A stretch of 64,000 nucleotides of DNA from Mixophyes australis (taxonomy: Eukaryota; Chordata; Amphibia; Anura; Limnodynastidae). The stretch is from contig JAVHZZ010000060.1 in the NCBI GenBank assembly GCA_036250195.1, positions 186,001 to 250,000 of the forward strand. Reading direction: 5' to 3'. Shown here piece by piece: positions 12,201 through 23,981 of the stretch. Position 1 is the stretch's first letter. The number at the start of each line of letters is the position of its first letter. The position numbers and the translations under genes are program-made. The notes beneath the pieces were generated by a model, which did not search any database, was not told where the DNA came from, and saw nothing but the letters and a program-made list of their open reading frames with translations.

Positions 12201-15200
12201 TGAACTTTTATGAATTGCACCAATAAATGTACCTGGACTGCGTAGAGGAGTGGGTCACCACAAGATATATTAAAAACCCTGAACTTTTATGATTCGCACC
12301 AATAAATGTACCTGGACTGCGTAGAGGAGTGGGTCACCACAATATCTTAAAAACCCTGAACTTTTATGAATCGCACCAATAAATGTACCTGGACTGCGTA
12401 GAGGAGTGGGTCACCACAAGATATATTAAAAACCCTGAACTTTTATGAATCGCACCAATAAATGTACCTGGACTGCGTAGAGGAGTGGGTCACCACAAGA
12501 TATCTTAAAAACCCTGAACTTTTATGAATCGCACCAATAAATGTACCTGGACTGCGTAGAGGAGTGGGTCACCACAAGATATCTTAAAAACCCTGAACTT
12601 TTATGAATCGCACCAATAAATGTACCTGGACTGCGTAGAGGAGTGGGTCACCACAATATATTAAAAACCCTGAACTTTTATGAATCGCACCAATAAATGT
12701 ACCTGGACTGCGTAGAGGAGTGGGTCACCACAATATATATTAAAAACCCTGAACTTTTATGAATCGCACCAATAAATGTACCTGGACTGCGTAGAGGAGT
12801 GGGTCACCACAAGATATATTAAAAACCCTGAACTTTTATGATTCGCACCAATAAATGTACCTGGACTGCGTAGAGGAGTGGGCACTGGGCACCACAATAA
12901 AATATATAAAAAACCTTCAACAGATCTGCATTACACTACACATACGGCTGCTCCTCCATCCTCTCCATCATATACATGTTGGAGTTTTAGCGTGTGACAA
13001 CCTCTTGTTTTTGATAATGTCAGTGCATTTGGAATATTTTTCAATTTGCCCCACACCACTGAATGTACTTTATCTATGATACGCATCTATCTATCTTGAC
13101 TGCGTAGTGTGGTGGCCCCGGTACACAATTTGGTACCGAGGCCACAATATAATTAAAAAACCCTCCACGTGTCAGAATTCCACCAAACAAGTATCTGGAC
13201 TGCGTAGTGGGGTGGCCCCGGTACCCAATTTGATACCGGGGCCACAATAAAATAAATACACCCTCCACGTGTCAGAATTCCACCAAACAAGTATCTGGAC
13301 TGCGTAGTGGGGTGGCCCCGGTACCCAATTTGATACCGGGGCCACAATAAAATAAATACACCCTCCACGTGTCAGAATTCCACCAAACAAGTATCTGGAC
13401 TGCGTAGTGTGGTGGCCCCGGTACACAATTTGATACCGGGGCCACAATACCTCCTCCAAACATGCTACAGACAATTCGTCATTGAGATCCCATCAAGTAT
13501 GTTAAAGACAGACAGGGTCCAAGTGTTATTAGTTGACTTTGTAAACAAAAAAACTGTCCCTGTTGCACATAGTCGTGCAATGAAGACTGACTTTTTCATT
13601 TAAAGGCACGATCTTTCAAGTGTAGTGTTTGTAAGTCTAAGTCATATTATACTTTTGGTAAAATTGGTTTTTTTTGTTCCTCTTTATGGTAATTAATTAG
13701 TAATAGAATTAAAGTAGGAAATAGAATTAAATAGAATTAAAGTAGGAAATAGAGTGGTATAGAGTTGTAGTGTGGTATAGATAGAGTGGTCCACACAATA
13801 TAATAATAAAACCCTCAACTGGTCTGAATTCCACCAAACAAGTATCTGGACTGCGTAGTGGGGTGGCCCCGGTACACAATTTGGTACCGAGGCCACAATA
13901 TAATTTAAAAACCCTCCACGTGTCGGAATTCCACCAAACAAGTATCTGGACTGCGTAGTGGGGTGGCCCCGGTACCCAATTTGATACCGGGGCCACAATA
14001 CCTCCTCCAGACAATTCGTCATTGACAGACCCCAGACAGACAGGGTCGTAGTGTTATTGTTTGACTTTGTAAACCCAAAAAAATGTCCCTGTTGCACTTG
14101 CACATAGTCGTGCAATGAAGACTGACTTTTTCATTTAAAGGCACGATCTTTAAAGTGTCAGAAAGAGAGAGAAGACACAGGAGAGGAGAGTTGTAGCTGG
14201 GGACCTGGGGTGGAAGCTCCCAGGCTCCCCCAGCATTGCCTGGAAGTCTGAGCGTGGTGACTGAGCCAGGGCAAGGAATGTGTGCCCTGGATGATGGGGG
14301 AGAACTCCATGCCACTATAGTGAACCCAAGAGAGAGGGGGACACTGCACATGGAAGAGGCCCTGGAGTGAGGGCTGCTACAAGAGGCATGGTAGCTGTAG
14401 TGTCAGATCCTGAGGCTGAGAGTACACAGAGTGACGTGTCAGAGCACAGGAGACATTATCCCCGCAGAGGAGGGATGAGCTGCAGTTGAGAGGTCTGCTG
14501 TTGAAATAGGACATGCACACTTTAACACACAAATCATTTCAGCGACAGGGCCTACCAAACAACTTTGACTGAAATGATTGGTTTGTTTGGGCCCCCACAC
14601 CAAAAAAGCTATTCATCTCTCCCTGTACAGACTAAACAGGCTCTACTGAGGCAAGATGTCGTCCTCATCCTCAACCTCTGATTCCTCTCCCCCTACAGTG
14701 TGTACTTCCTCCTCATCACACATTATCAATTCGTCCCCGCTGGACTCCACAACCACAGGTCCCTCTGTAGTATCTGGAGGGCAGTGCTGTACTTCATTGA
14801 GGAATTGATTATTCATTTTTATAAACATCATGTTTTCAACGTTGTGAGGAAGCAACCTCCTTCGCCGCTCACTGACCAGGTTCCCCGCTGCACTAAAAAC
14901 TCTTTCCGAGTACACACTGGAGGGGGGACAACTCAGGTAAAATAGAGCCAGTTTGTACAGGGGCTTCCAAACTGCCTTTTTTTCCTGCCAGTAACAATAT
15001 GGACTGTCTGACATGTCTACTTGGATGGTGTCAGCAAAGTAATCATCCACAATTTTTTCTATTGTCACAGCATCCAATGCAGCGAGAGTAGACATGTCTG
15101 CAATGGTTGGCAGGTCCTTCAGTCCGGACCAGATGTTATCAGCATCCCCGCCAGTGCCTCTTTTGGGAAAACTGAGCTTTTTCCTCGCAGCCATAGATGT

Positions 15201-18200
15201 GGAAGAAAATGAGGGTGGAGCTGTTGGCATGTCACGGTCCTCTTCAGAGGACAATCTCCTGACCAGCAGGTCTTTGCACCGCTGTAGACTTGTGTCCGCC
15301 GGAAACAGAGACACAACATACGCTTTAAACCGAGGATCGAGCACGGTGGCCAGAATGTATTCCTCTGACTTTAAAAGAGTGACCACCCTCGGATCCTGGC
15401 AAAGCGTACGAAGGGCTACATCCACAAGAGCTACATGCTTGCTGTAATCGCAATGGCTTACCAGCTCCTCCCTCACTTTCTCCAGCTGCTTCTGCAACAG
15501 CCTGATCAGGGGAATGACCTGACTCAAGCTGGCAGTGTCGGAACTGACTTCTCGTGTGGCAAGTTCAAATGGCTGCAGAACCTTGCACAACACGGAAATC
15601 AGTCTCCACTGCGCTTGACTCAGGCGCATCCCCACTCCTTTGCCTATGTCGTAGGTGGCTGTGTAGGCCTGAATGGCCTTTTGCTGCTCCTCCATCCTCT
15701 GCAGCATATAGAGGGTGGAGTTCCAGCGCGTCACAACCTCTTGTTTGAGGTGATGGCAGGGCAGGTTCAAGCTTTTTTGATGTGCCTCTAGTCTGCGGTA
15801 GGCACTGGCTGAATGCCGAAAGTGTCCAGCAATTTTGCGGGCCACCGCAAGCATCTCCTGCACACCCCTGTCACTCTTGAGGTAATGCTGCACCACCAAA
15901 TTAATGGTGTGGGCAAAACATGGGACGTGCTGGAAATTGCCCATATTTAATGCCCGCACAATGTTACTGGCATTGTCTGACACCACAAATCCCCATGAGA
16001 GTCTAAGTGGGGTAAGCCACTGGGAGATAATTTCCCTCATTTTCTCTAATATGTTGTCAGCGTTGTGCCTCTTATTAAAGCCTGTAATGCACAATGTTGC
16101 CTGCCTTTGCATGAGCTGCCATTTTGTAGATGCTGCTACTGATGCAGCTGTTGCTGTTGCTGCGGAAGGGGATGCATCTACCCAGTGGGCTGTCACAGTC
16201 ATATAGTCCTTCGTTTGCCCAGAACCACTTGTCCACATGTCCGTGGTTAAGTGCACAGTGGGTACAACCGCATTTTTAAGAGCACTGAGGACACTTGATC
16301 GTACTTCTCTGTACATTTTTGGTATCGCCTGCCTAGTGAAGTGGAATCTCGAGGGGATTTGGTACCGGGGACACAATACCTCCATCAACCCTCTAAATCC
16401 CACTCCACTGATGGCGGACACCGGGCGCACGTCTAACACCAACATTGCAGTTACAGCCGCAGTTATACGCTTTGCAATAGGGTGACTACTATCGTATTTG
16501 GTGGTCATGGCAAACGACTGTTGGACGGTCAATTGTTTGGTGAAAGACTTAGCGGTCTTACGACTTCCCCTCTGGGAAGATGACCGACTAACAGCAGCAA
16601 CAGCAGCAGTGGCAGTAGTAGGCGTACCGCTGCAGGATTCCTCGGATGAATCCCGTATTGAGGAGGACTCAGTCTGGCTGCTGACTTGGGCTGCAGGACT
16701 GAATCTGATGGAGATTGTGGAGGAAGTTGACGAGGAGGGTGTTGCTGGTGTGTATCCAACTGGACCACGGGATTTAGGTGTCCCTGTACCGATGAGGGTC
16801 CTAGCCCCAGTTCCTGAACTAACCACTGAACTATGAAGGTTATTCAGGTGACGTATAAGGGAGGATGTTCCTAGGTGGGCAAGATCCTTACCCCTGCTTA
16901 TTTGAGCTTTACATAAGCTACATATTGCCATACATTGGTTGTCTGGATTTGGATAAAAATAACTCCAGACCGAAGAGGTGCATTTTTTGGTCTTCTGACC
17001 AGGCATGACGATGGGCTTTTTCATCCCATGGACATCAGCTGTTTCCCCCCCTGGTGCCTCATTTACAATAACCACATCACCATCCTCATCATCAAGTTCC
17101 TCCACAGCGCCAGCTACATCATCAATAGCCTCCTCCCGAGCCACCTCTTCCCGTACAGTGATGGGAAGTACAGTGATGGGAAGGTCAGGCTTGACAACCA
17201 CCAACACGCTTGGACTCGCCTTGGGGATTTGTGATAATTTCTCTTTAGAAGGCAGAGTTGTTTGCTGTTTTGTTGCTGACAGCATAACTCTCTTCAATTT
17301 TTTGTAGGGGGGGGGAGGAGGAGGAGGGCTAAGATCCGTGGGTGAAGCTGAACCACTAGTCATGAACACGGGCCAGGGCCTAAGCCGTTCCTTGCCACTC
17401 CGTGTCGTAAATGGCATATTGGCAACTTTACGTTTCTCCTCAGATGATTTTAAGTTTCTCTTTTTGCTACTTTTTCTTAACTTTGGCTTTTTGGATTTTA
17501 CATGCCCGGTACTACGAGATTGGGCATCGGGCTTGGAAGACGACGTTGATGGCATTTCATCGTCTATGTCATGACTAGTGGCAGCAGCTTCAACATTAGG
17601 AGGAAGTGGGTCTTGATCTTTCCCTACTTTATCCTCCAAATTTTTGGTCTCCATTATATGTAGCACAAGATACTGCAGAATGTGTGAACTTGGTAATATT
17701 GCAGTACCAATGGACTTATACTGCTGGATTGGTTTTGCAAATTTGGTTATAATTATTATATATTTTTTTTTTTTTAATTTTTTACTTTTTTTTACTTTTT
17801 TTTATTTTTACAAAACTTGGGAATAGTGGGGAAATAACTATGCCCTTAGAAGCACAGAGCACAGGACACAGCACCACTGGACTGAACAGGACACGGCACA
17901 GGACCCAGCAGCACTACGGAACTCAGCAGGACAGAGCACAGGACACAGCACCACTGGACTGATACTGCAGAATGTGTGAACTTGGTAATATTGCAGTACC
18001 AATGGACTTATACTGCTGGATTGGTTTTGCAAATTTGGTTATAATTATTATATATTTTTTTTTTTTTAATTTTTTACTTTTTTTTACTTTTTTTTATTTT
18101 TACAAAACTTGGGAATAGTGGGGAAATAACTATGCCCTTAGAAGCACAGAGCACAGGACACAGCACCACTGGACTGAACAGGACACGGCACAGGACCCAG

Positions 18201-21200
18201 CAGCACTACGGAACTCAGCAGGACAGAGCACAGGACACAGCACCACTGGACTGATACTGCAGAATGTGTGAACTTGGTAATATTGCAGTACCAATGGACT
18301 TATACTGCTGGATTGGTTTTGCAAATTTGGTTATAATTATTATATATTTTTTTTTTTTTAATTTTTTACTTTTTTTTACTTTTTTTTATTTTTACAAAAC
18401 TTGGGAATAGTGGGGAAATAACTATGCCCTTAGAAGCACAGAGCACAGGACACAGCACCACTGGACTGAACAGGACACGGCACAGGACCCAGCAGCACTA
18501 CGGAACTCAGCAGGACAGAGCACAGGACACAGCACCACTGGACTGATACTGCAGAATGTGTGAACTTGGTAATATTGCAGTACCAATGGACTTATAATGC
18601 TGGATTGGTTTTGCAAATTTGGTTATAATTATTATATTTATTTGTTTTTTTTAATTTTTTACTTTTTTTTTACTTTTTTTTTATTTTTACAAAACTTGGG
18701 AATAGTGGGGAAATAACTATGCCCTTAGAAGCACAGAGCACAGGACACAGCACCACTGGACTGAACAGGACACGGCACAGGACCCAGCAGCACTACGGAA
18801 CTCAGCAGGACAGAGCACAGGACACAGCACCACTGGACTGATACTGCAGAATGTGTGAACTTGGTAATATTGCAGTACCAATGGACTTATACTGCTGGAT
18901 TGGTTTTGCAAATTTGGTTATAATTATTATATATTTTTTTTTTTTTAATTTTTTACTTTTTTTTAATTTTTTTTATTTTTACAAAACTTGGGAATAGTGG
19001 GGAAATAACTATGCCCTTAGAAGCACAGAGCACAGGACACAGCACCACTGGACTGAACAGGACACGGCACAGGACCCAGCAGCACTACGGAACTCAGCAG
19101 GACAGAGCACAGGACACAGCACCACTGGACTGATACTGCAGAATGTGTGAACTTGGTAATATTGCAGTACCAATGGACTTATAATGCTGGATTGGTTTTG
19201 CAAATTTGGTTATAATTATTATATTTATTTGTTTTTTTTAATTTTTTACTTTTTTTTTACTTTTTTTTTATTTTTACAAAACTTGGGAATAGTGGGGAAA
19301 TAACTATGCCCTTAGAAGCACAGAGCACAGGACACAGCACCACTGGACTGAACAGGACACGGCACAGGACCCAGCAGCACTACGGAACTCAGCAGGACAG
19401 AGCACAGGACACAGCACCACTGGACTGATACTGCAGAATGTGTGAACTTGGTAATATTGCAGTACCAATGGACTTATAATGCTGGATTGGTTTTGCAAAT
19501 TTGGTTATAATTATTATATATTTTTTTTTTTTTAAATTTATTATTTTTTACTTTTTTTTTATTTTTTAAAAACTTGGGAATAATGGGGAAAAAACTATGC
19601 CCTTAGAAGCACAGAGCACAGGACACAGCACCACTGGACTGAACAGGACACGGCACAGGATCCAGCAGCACTACGGAACTCAGCAGGACAGAGCACAGGA
19701 CACAGCACCACTGGACTGATACTGCAGAATGTGTAAACTTTGTAATATTGCAGTACCACTGGACTTTTACTGCTGAATGTGTGAACTTGGTAATATTGCA
19801 GTACCAATGGGCTTATACTGCAGGATTGGTTGTGAAAATTTTGTGGTAATTAAAAAATATTAAAGTAGTTTTTGGTATTTTTTAAAATAACTTTTTTTTA
19901 TTTTTTTAAACACAGGGGAATATTGGGGAAATAACTATGCCCTTAGAAGCACAGAGCACAGGACACAGCACCACTGGACTGAACAGGACACAGCACAGGA
20001 CCCAGCAGCACCACTGACCTCAGAAGGACAGAGCACAGCACACAGCACCACTGCACTGATACTGCAGAACACAGCACAGCACAGCACAGCACAGCACAGC
20101 ACAGCACTAAACAGCACAGCACAGCACAGCACTAAACAGCACAGCACTAAACAGCACAGAACTAAACAGCACAGAACTAAACAGCACAGAGGACCACCTA
20201 ACACACCCTCCCTCTACCCTGATCAATGCCCGAGTGAAGATGGCGGCGACTAGCGGGGAATTTATAGGATCCGAGTATCGCGAGATCCGACAACGGGATT
20301 ATGAGTCAGAGCCTCAGTTTCACTTTTGAATTTGGCGCCAATACCCGGATCTGTCTCGGATCCGACTCGGATCCGCAACGTTCGGGTGGGCTCGGATTTC
20401 AAAAATCCGAGTGCGCTCATCCCTACTTACAACTGCCTACAACACATAAGGGAACAATGGTGGCAAGGTTTTTCTCCTGGACAAAACCATGTTACAATGC
20501 AAGGGGTGAAAATAGGGTTATTATTTAGCACATAAGATAAATACTGTATGTTTTTCATGTAACACACAAATACTTGATAGCTTTAATTTTACACTGAAAT
20601 TTAAAGTTGATCTAGGACATGCCCAACCCCAACTATAAATCTACCATGACATTTTAAATTTGCCTCCCACTCCAAGGCAACATGGTTTTGCCAAGATGCA
20701 AAGTTACTCCTTTTTTTACTTATTTTCTTTTCCTTAACTAATCAGGCCCATTGTATGTACAATATGCATTAAGGAGATCTTGATTTATGTATTTAATGTA
20801 AAAAAAATATAAATATGATTATACTGTTTAGAGTTGTTCATCATTTTTTTTCTAGGCTTTATTTAAATACCTTATATTGCACATACGCTTGTGTGTATAC
20901 TGCGCTGTGCTCTGTTAATGTACAACATGTAACGTTTAGGCAGATTGCACTTACACCCAGATTCAAACTGAAACACATCTTGATGTCCGCTTGGATTTGA
21001 ATATGGGTTCCGTGATCTTTTCTTAAGAGCAAGTTAGGTGCAAGTTGCGTTCGGACTTGAATCAGGCCCTATATGAGCCTCCTCTTCAAGGTTCTCATGT
21101 TTCCCTAACATGATCCTCACCAGGTAGTGGTCCAGGTACCAGTTATTCCCACCAATGGTTCTTTAACATCCATCTTGCAAAGAGCCTGTGGTATGAATCA

Positions 21201-23936
21201 GCAGTCATTTTTATACCAGTATCATGTAAATTTCATCACTTAAATTCAAAGTTGAAATGTATTAATAGTCTCTAGTAACCTCTGTCCTTGTTATTCCAAT
21301 TCACTGGCTTTCCTTTGTATTGAGAGTCATTCATTTGTTTCCCTCCTACAGTATGTTTGTAATGACATTTACTTTTTATTTTCCCGGTTGTCTTAGGAGA
21401 GTGTATCAAGCCCGAAGTCACCACCACAGGGATTTTATGTGGGCTCCAGCTCGGAGGTATTTTCTACATATATAACTTTCTAAAGATATAAGTCTTTCCA
21501 TCAGTGGACTCTTCATTTTATATTTACTTATTTTACACGAATGGTATATGGTTGAGGTTGAAGCCATAGGTCCTGGTGGTGATGGGATGGTGGGTGGTCT
21601 ACAGCAACATCAAACTGTGTGGTGTGGTAAGACAAAAAATGAAATCCAGTTCCCTGGATGAGTGTAATTAAAGTTATTGCCCCCTTGTTGTTCATAATTA
21701 ATCCCTAAATGATATTAATTAATATTAGTGCCCCCTTGATGATTATAAATTATAATAGTGCCCCCTTAATGATATAATTATTTTAGGGTTTCTCTCTTTT
21801 TTTGTCTCTCTTGTGTCCAGCACCTGTTCACGCAGTGTGTGCAGGGAGGCTCCTGACGTGACGTAATAACGCTGTCATACTTAGGGGAGCCGGGGGCCCC
21901 TGCATACAGTCACATCTGGGACTAGGTGCTGCTGGCAATTAAGATGGCAATTTTTAAAGGAGAACCCCGGCGTGATCTGTGTATCTGCTAAAATGTAACA
22001 TTCTCAACTTGTATAAGTTAATGGTAGATGCAACTCATTTAGGAAATAGGACAGACTGTATAGGCGAGCATCACATATCTGGGGTTAACCACATTTACTT
22101 TTTATGTTCCCGGTTGTCTTAGGAGAGTGTATCAAGACCGCAGTCACCACCGCGGGTATTTTATATGGGCTCCAGCTCGGAGGTATTTTCTACATATATA
22201 ACTTTCTAAAGATATAAGTCTTCCCATCAGCGGACTCTTCATTTTATATTTATTTATTTTACACCAATGGTATATATTTGAGGTTGAAGCCATGTGTTGA
22301 GAGACTTTCATTTTTAAAACCCATATACTTCCTCCTACAATATGTTTGTAATGACAATTACTTTTACTGCCCCCGGTTGTCTTAGGAAGATGTACCAAGC
22401 GCCGGATCAGCACCTCCAGGAGTACATTTGGATTCCAGCTTGCGAGTAAGTATTGTCTAGGTATACAGCTTTCTAAACATATAAATCAGCGGACTCCTCA
22501 CAGATTGAATATGGTTGAGGTTGATGGGGCATGTTAGCAGTGGGTGGTCTACACCAACAGCGAGCTGGGTGGAGGGCTGGAGCAAAGATGAAATCCAGTA
22601 CTTCTCAGGTACCAGATGCAAACATCCGATCTCTATTATCTGTCTGCTAATATGGTTCATTTCTATATCTGACCTTGAGAAAACTATCCTGTTCAGTCGT
22701 CACAATGACCGAAATATACTGTCTCCCGTTTTCTTTCTTGTCCTGGATTCATAGAACTCCCTTCCACTTACTTGTATAAGTATGAATGGAAGAGGTATAA
22801 CATAATCTACAAGAGTAGATCAGTTAGATCTGAATATTCCCAACGGTCTGTGAGGTCATTTTGGTGAATGATGTTTGAGAACAGAGATGTCTCATGTTTA
22901 TAATGACATTTACTTTTTCTGCATCCTGTTTTCTTAGTGTCGTGCACCAACACCGGATACAGCTTTAGAAAAATATCTTCTGAATTACACCTTTAAGGTA
23001 TGTTCTAGATATACAACTTTTTAAAATATAAGTCTTCCCATCAGTAGACTCTCCATATTATATTTATTTGACACAGATGGAATATGGTTGAGGTCATGGG
23101 CCTTGCTGGTTGGTGATGGTGGGTGGTCTACAGCAATGTGTACATATCAGATATCTATTATGCTCCTGTTAATATGAATAATTTCTATATCTGCACCTGA
23201 TAAAACTATGCTGCCCAGTCATCACAATGTATAAAATATTCTGTCTTCTTCTTACTCACCCACTTGTATGAGTATGAATGGATGAGGTGTAAAGTAATCT
23301 CCTTCAGTAGATCATTTCGACCTGAATAGATCTGACAGTTCATAAGGCCACTATGGGGAAAGATGTTTGAGAACAGAGATCTCACATCTATAATAGAGTT
23401 CTCTGGAATCAAATTGAATAAGAAAAGGTTCCGTACAGAGAGTGCTTGTTATGTGGCCATGGTGCACTGCTGGATTACTGACAGTGATGCCTCAATCCCT
23501 GACCGTGGTGATAGTATGGTGATGGTGATAGTATGATGTTTAAGGGCAAGTTACTCCACCCAGTGCAGAAACACAGGGCCAGGCCAGTGCCTCCTATAGA
23601 GAAGCACATGGCAGCAATCTGCACCCAGGAACTTCTAAGATAAGAGAATTATACAGGTCACTCTTTCTTGCTTTAAAGACATAAGAAGTTGGGCAGTCAG
23701 GTGACATTTTTCAGACTTTGAGGTCATTACTCATAAGATCTGGTTGACCTGCTGTCATCATATTGTGAATGTAGCAAAGGAGGCAGAGCTAGATTAAGGA
23801 TTTGGGGGGCCCAGGGTACTTAAGAGAGGGGGGCCCTATGGTCTACCGTTAACAGCACAGTGCCATCATTCAGGGAGAGAGTTACTAAGTCACATAGTTC
23901 TAAACCTACTACAATAATACACTATTAAATGTCATG

Positions 23937-23981
<45 letters not shown>

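Larger units (their letters stand above)
11217..20425 (-). mobile_element. Complete hAT DNA transposon, 9,209 bp
   Basis: The left end is tagggatgtgcacc and the right end, inverted, is tagggatgagcgca: 8 perfect bases and 11 of 14 overall. The 8-bp target duplication cttacaac occurs at 11209-11216 and 20426-20433, the size typical of the hAT superfamily. Copy 2 has the unoccupied site cttacgac at 62432-62439. The order on the plus strand is: subterminal repeats, 78-bp array, transposase-derived scraps and 100-bp arrays, transposase gene (minus), 292-bp array, CAGCA tract, subterminal repeats. The open transposase frame, intact ends and perfect target duplication suggest a fairly recent insertion. 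Whether it can still move is unknown. Confidence 0.96.
11092..21072. mobile_element. 758-bp MITE-like element split by the hAT insertion
   Basis: It begins gggccagattcatgttcaga at 11095 and ends acttgaatcaggccc at 21069, with TAT on both sides (11092-11094, 21070-21072). Removing the 9,209-bp hAT element and one 8-bp target copy leaves 758 bp. The uninterrupted element in copy 2 (62318-63075) is also 758 bp. Its interior (20434-20750) resembles the MITE at 8878-9171, so nesting is at least three deep. Confidence 0.7.
1..21990. repeat. Tandem segmental duplication, copy 1
   Basis: Base 1 aligns with base 50377 and the match continues to about 21990, which aligns with the window end at 64000. 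Differences by eye are sparse, roughly one or two per hundred bases. The main structural differences are the 9.2-kb hAT insertion present only here, one fewer ~873-bp array unit here, a longer TG tract here, and a shorter C tract. The left end lies outside the window. If the copies are head to tail, the repeat unit is about 50.4 kb. An assembly duplication is unlikely because scattered substitutions and the insertion distinguish the copies. Confidence 0.93.

Noticed and set aside
13074..14115. Overlapping minus-strand frames reading PRYQIGYRG
   Set aside because: These are translations of the 100-bp repeat, itself derived from transposase sequence, with starts and stops set by array edges.
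14643..17654. Transposase as a domesticated host gene
   Set aside because: It sits between matched TIRs, subterminal repeats and an 8-bp target duplication, so it is simply a transposon gene.
17838..19807. Series of ~64-residue Cys-rich minus-strand frames, one per 292-bp unit
   Set aside because: They recur because the DNA unit recurs. The non-coding T-rich part is equally conserved, and the composition follows the acaggacacagcac phrase. Not a repeated peptide gene.
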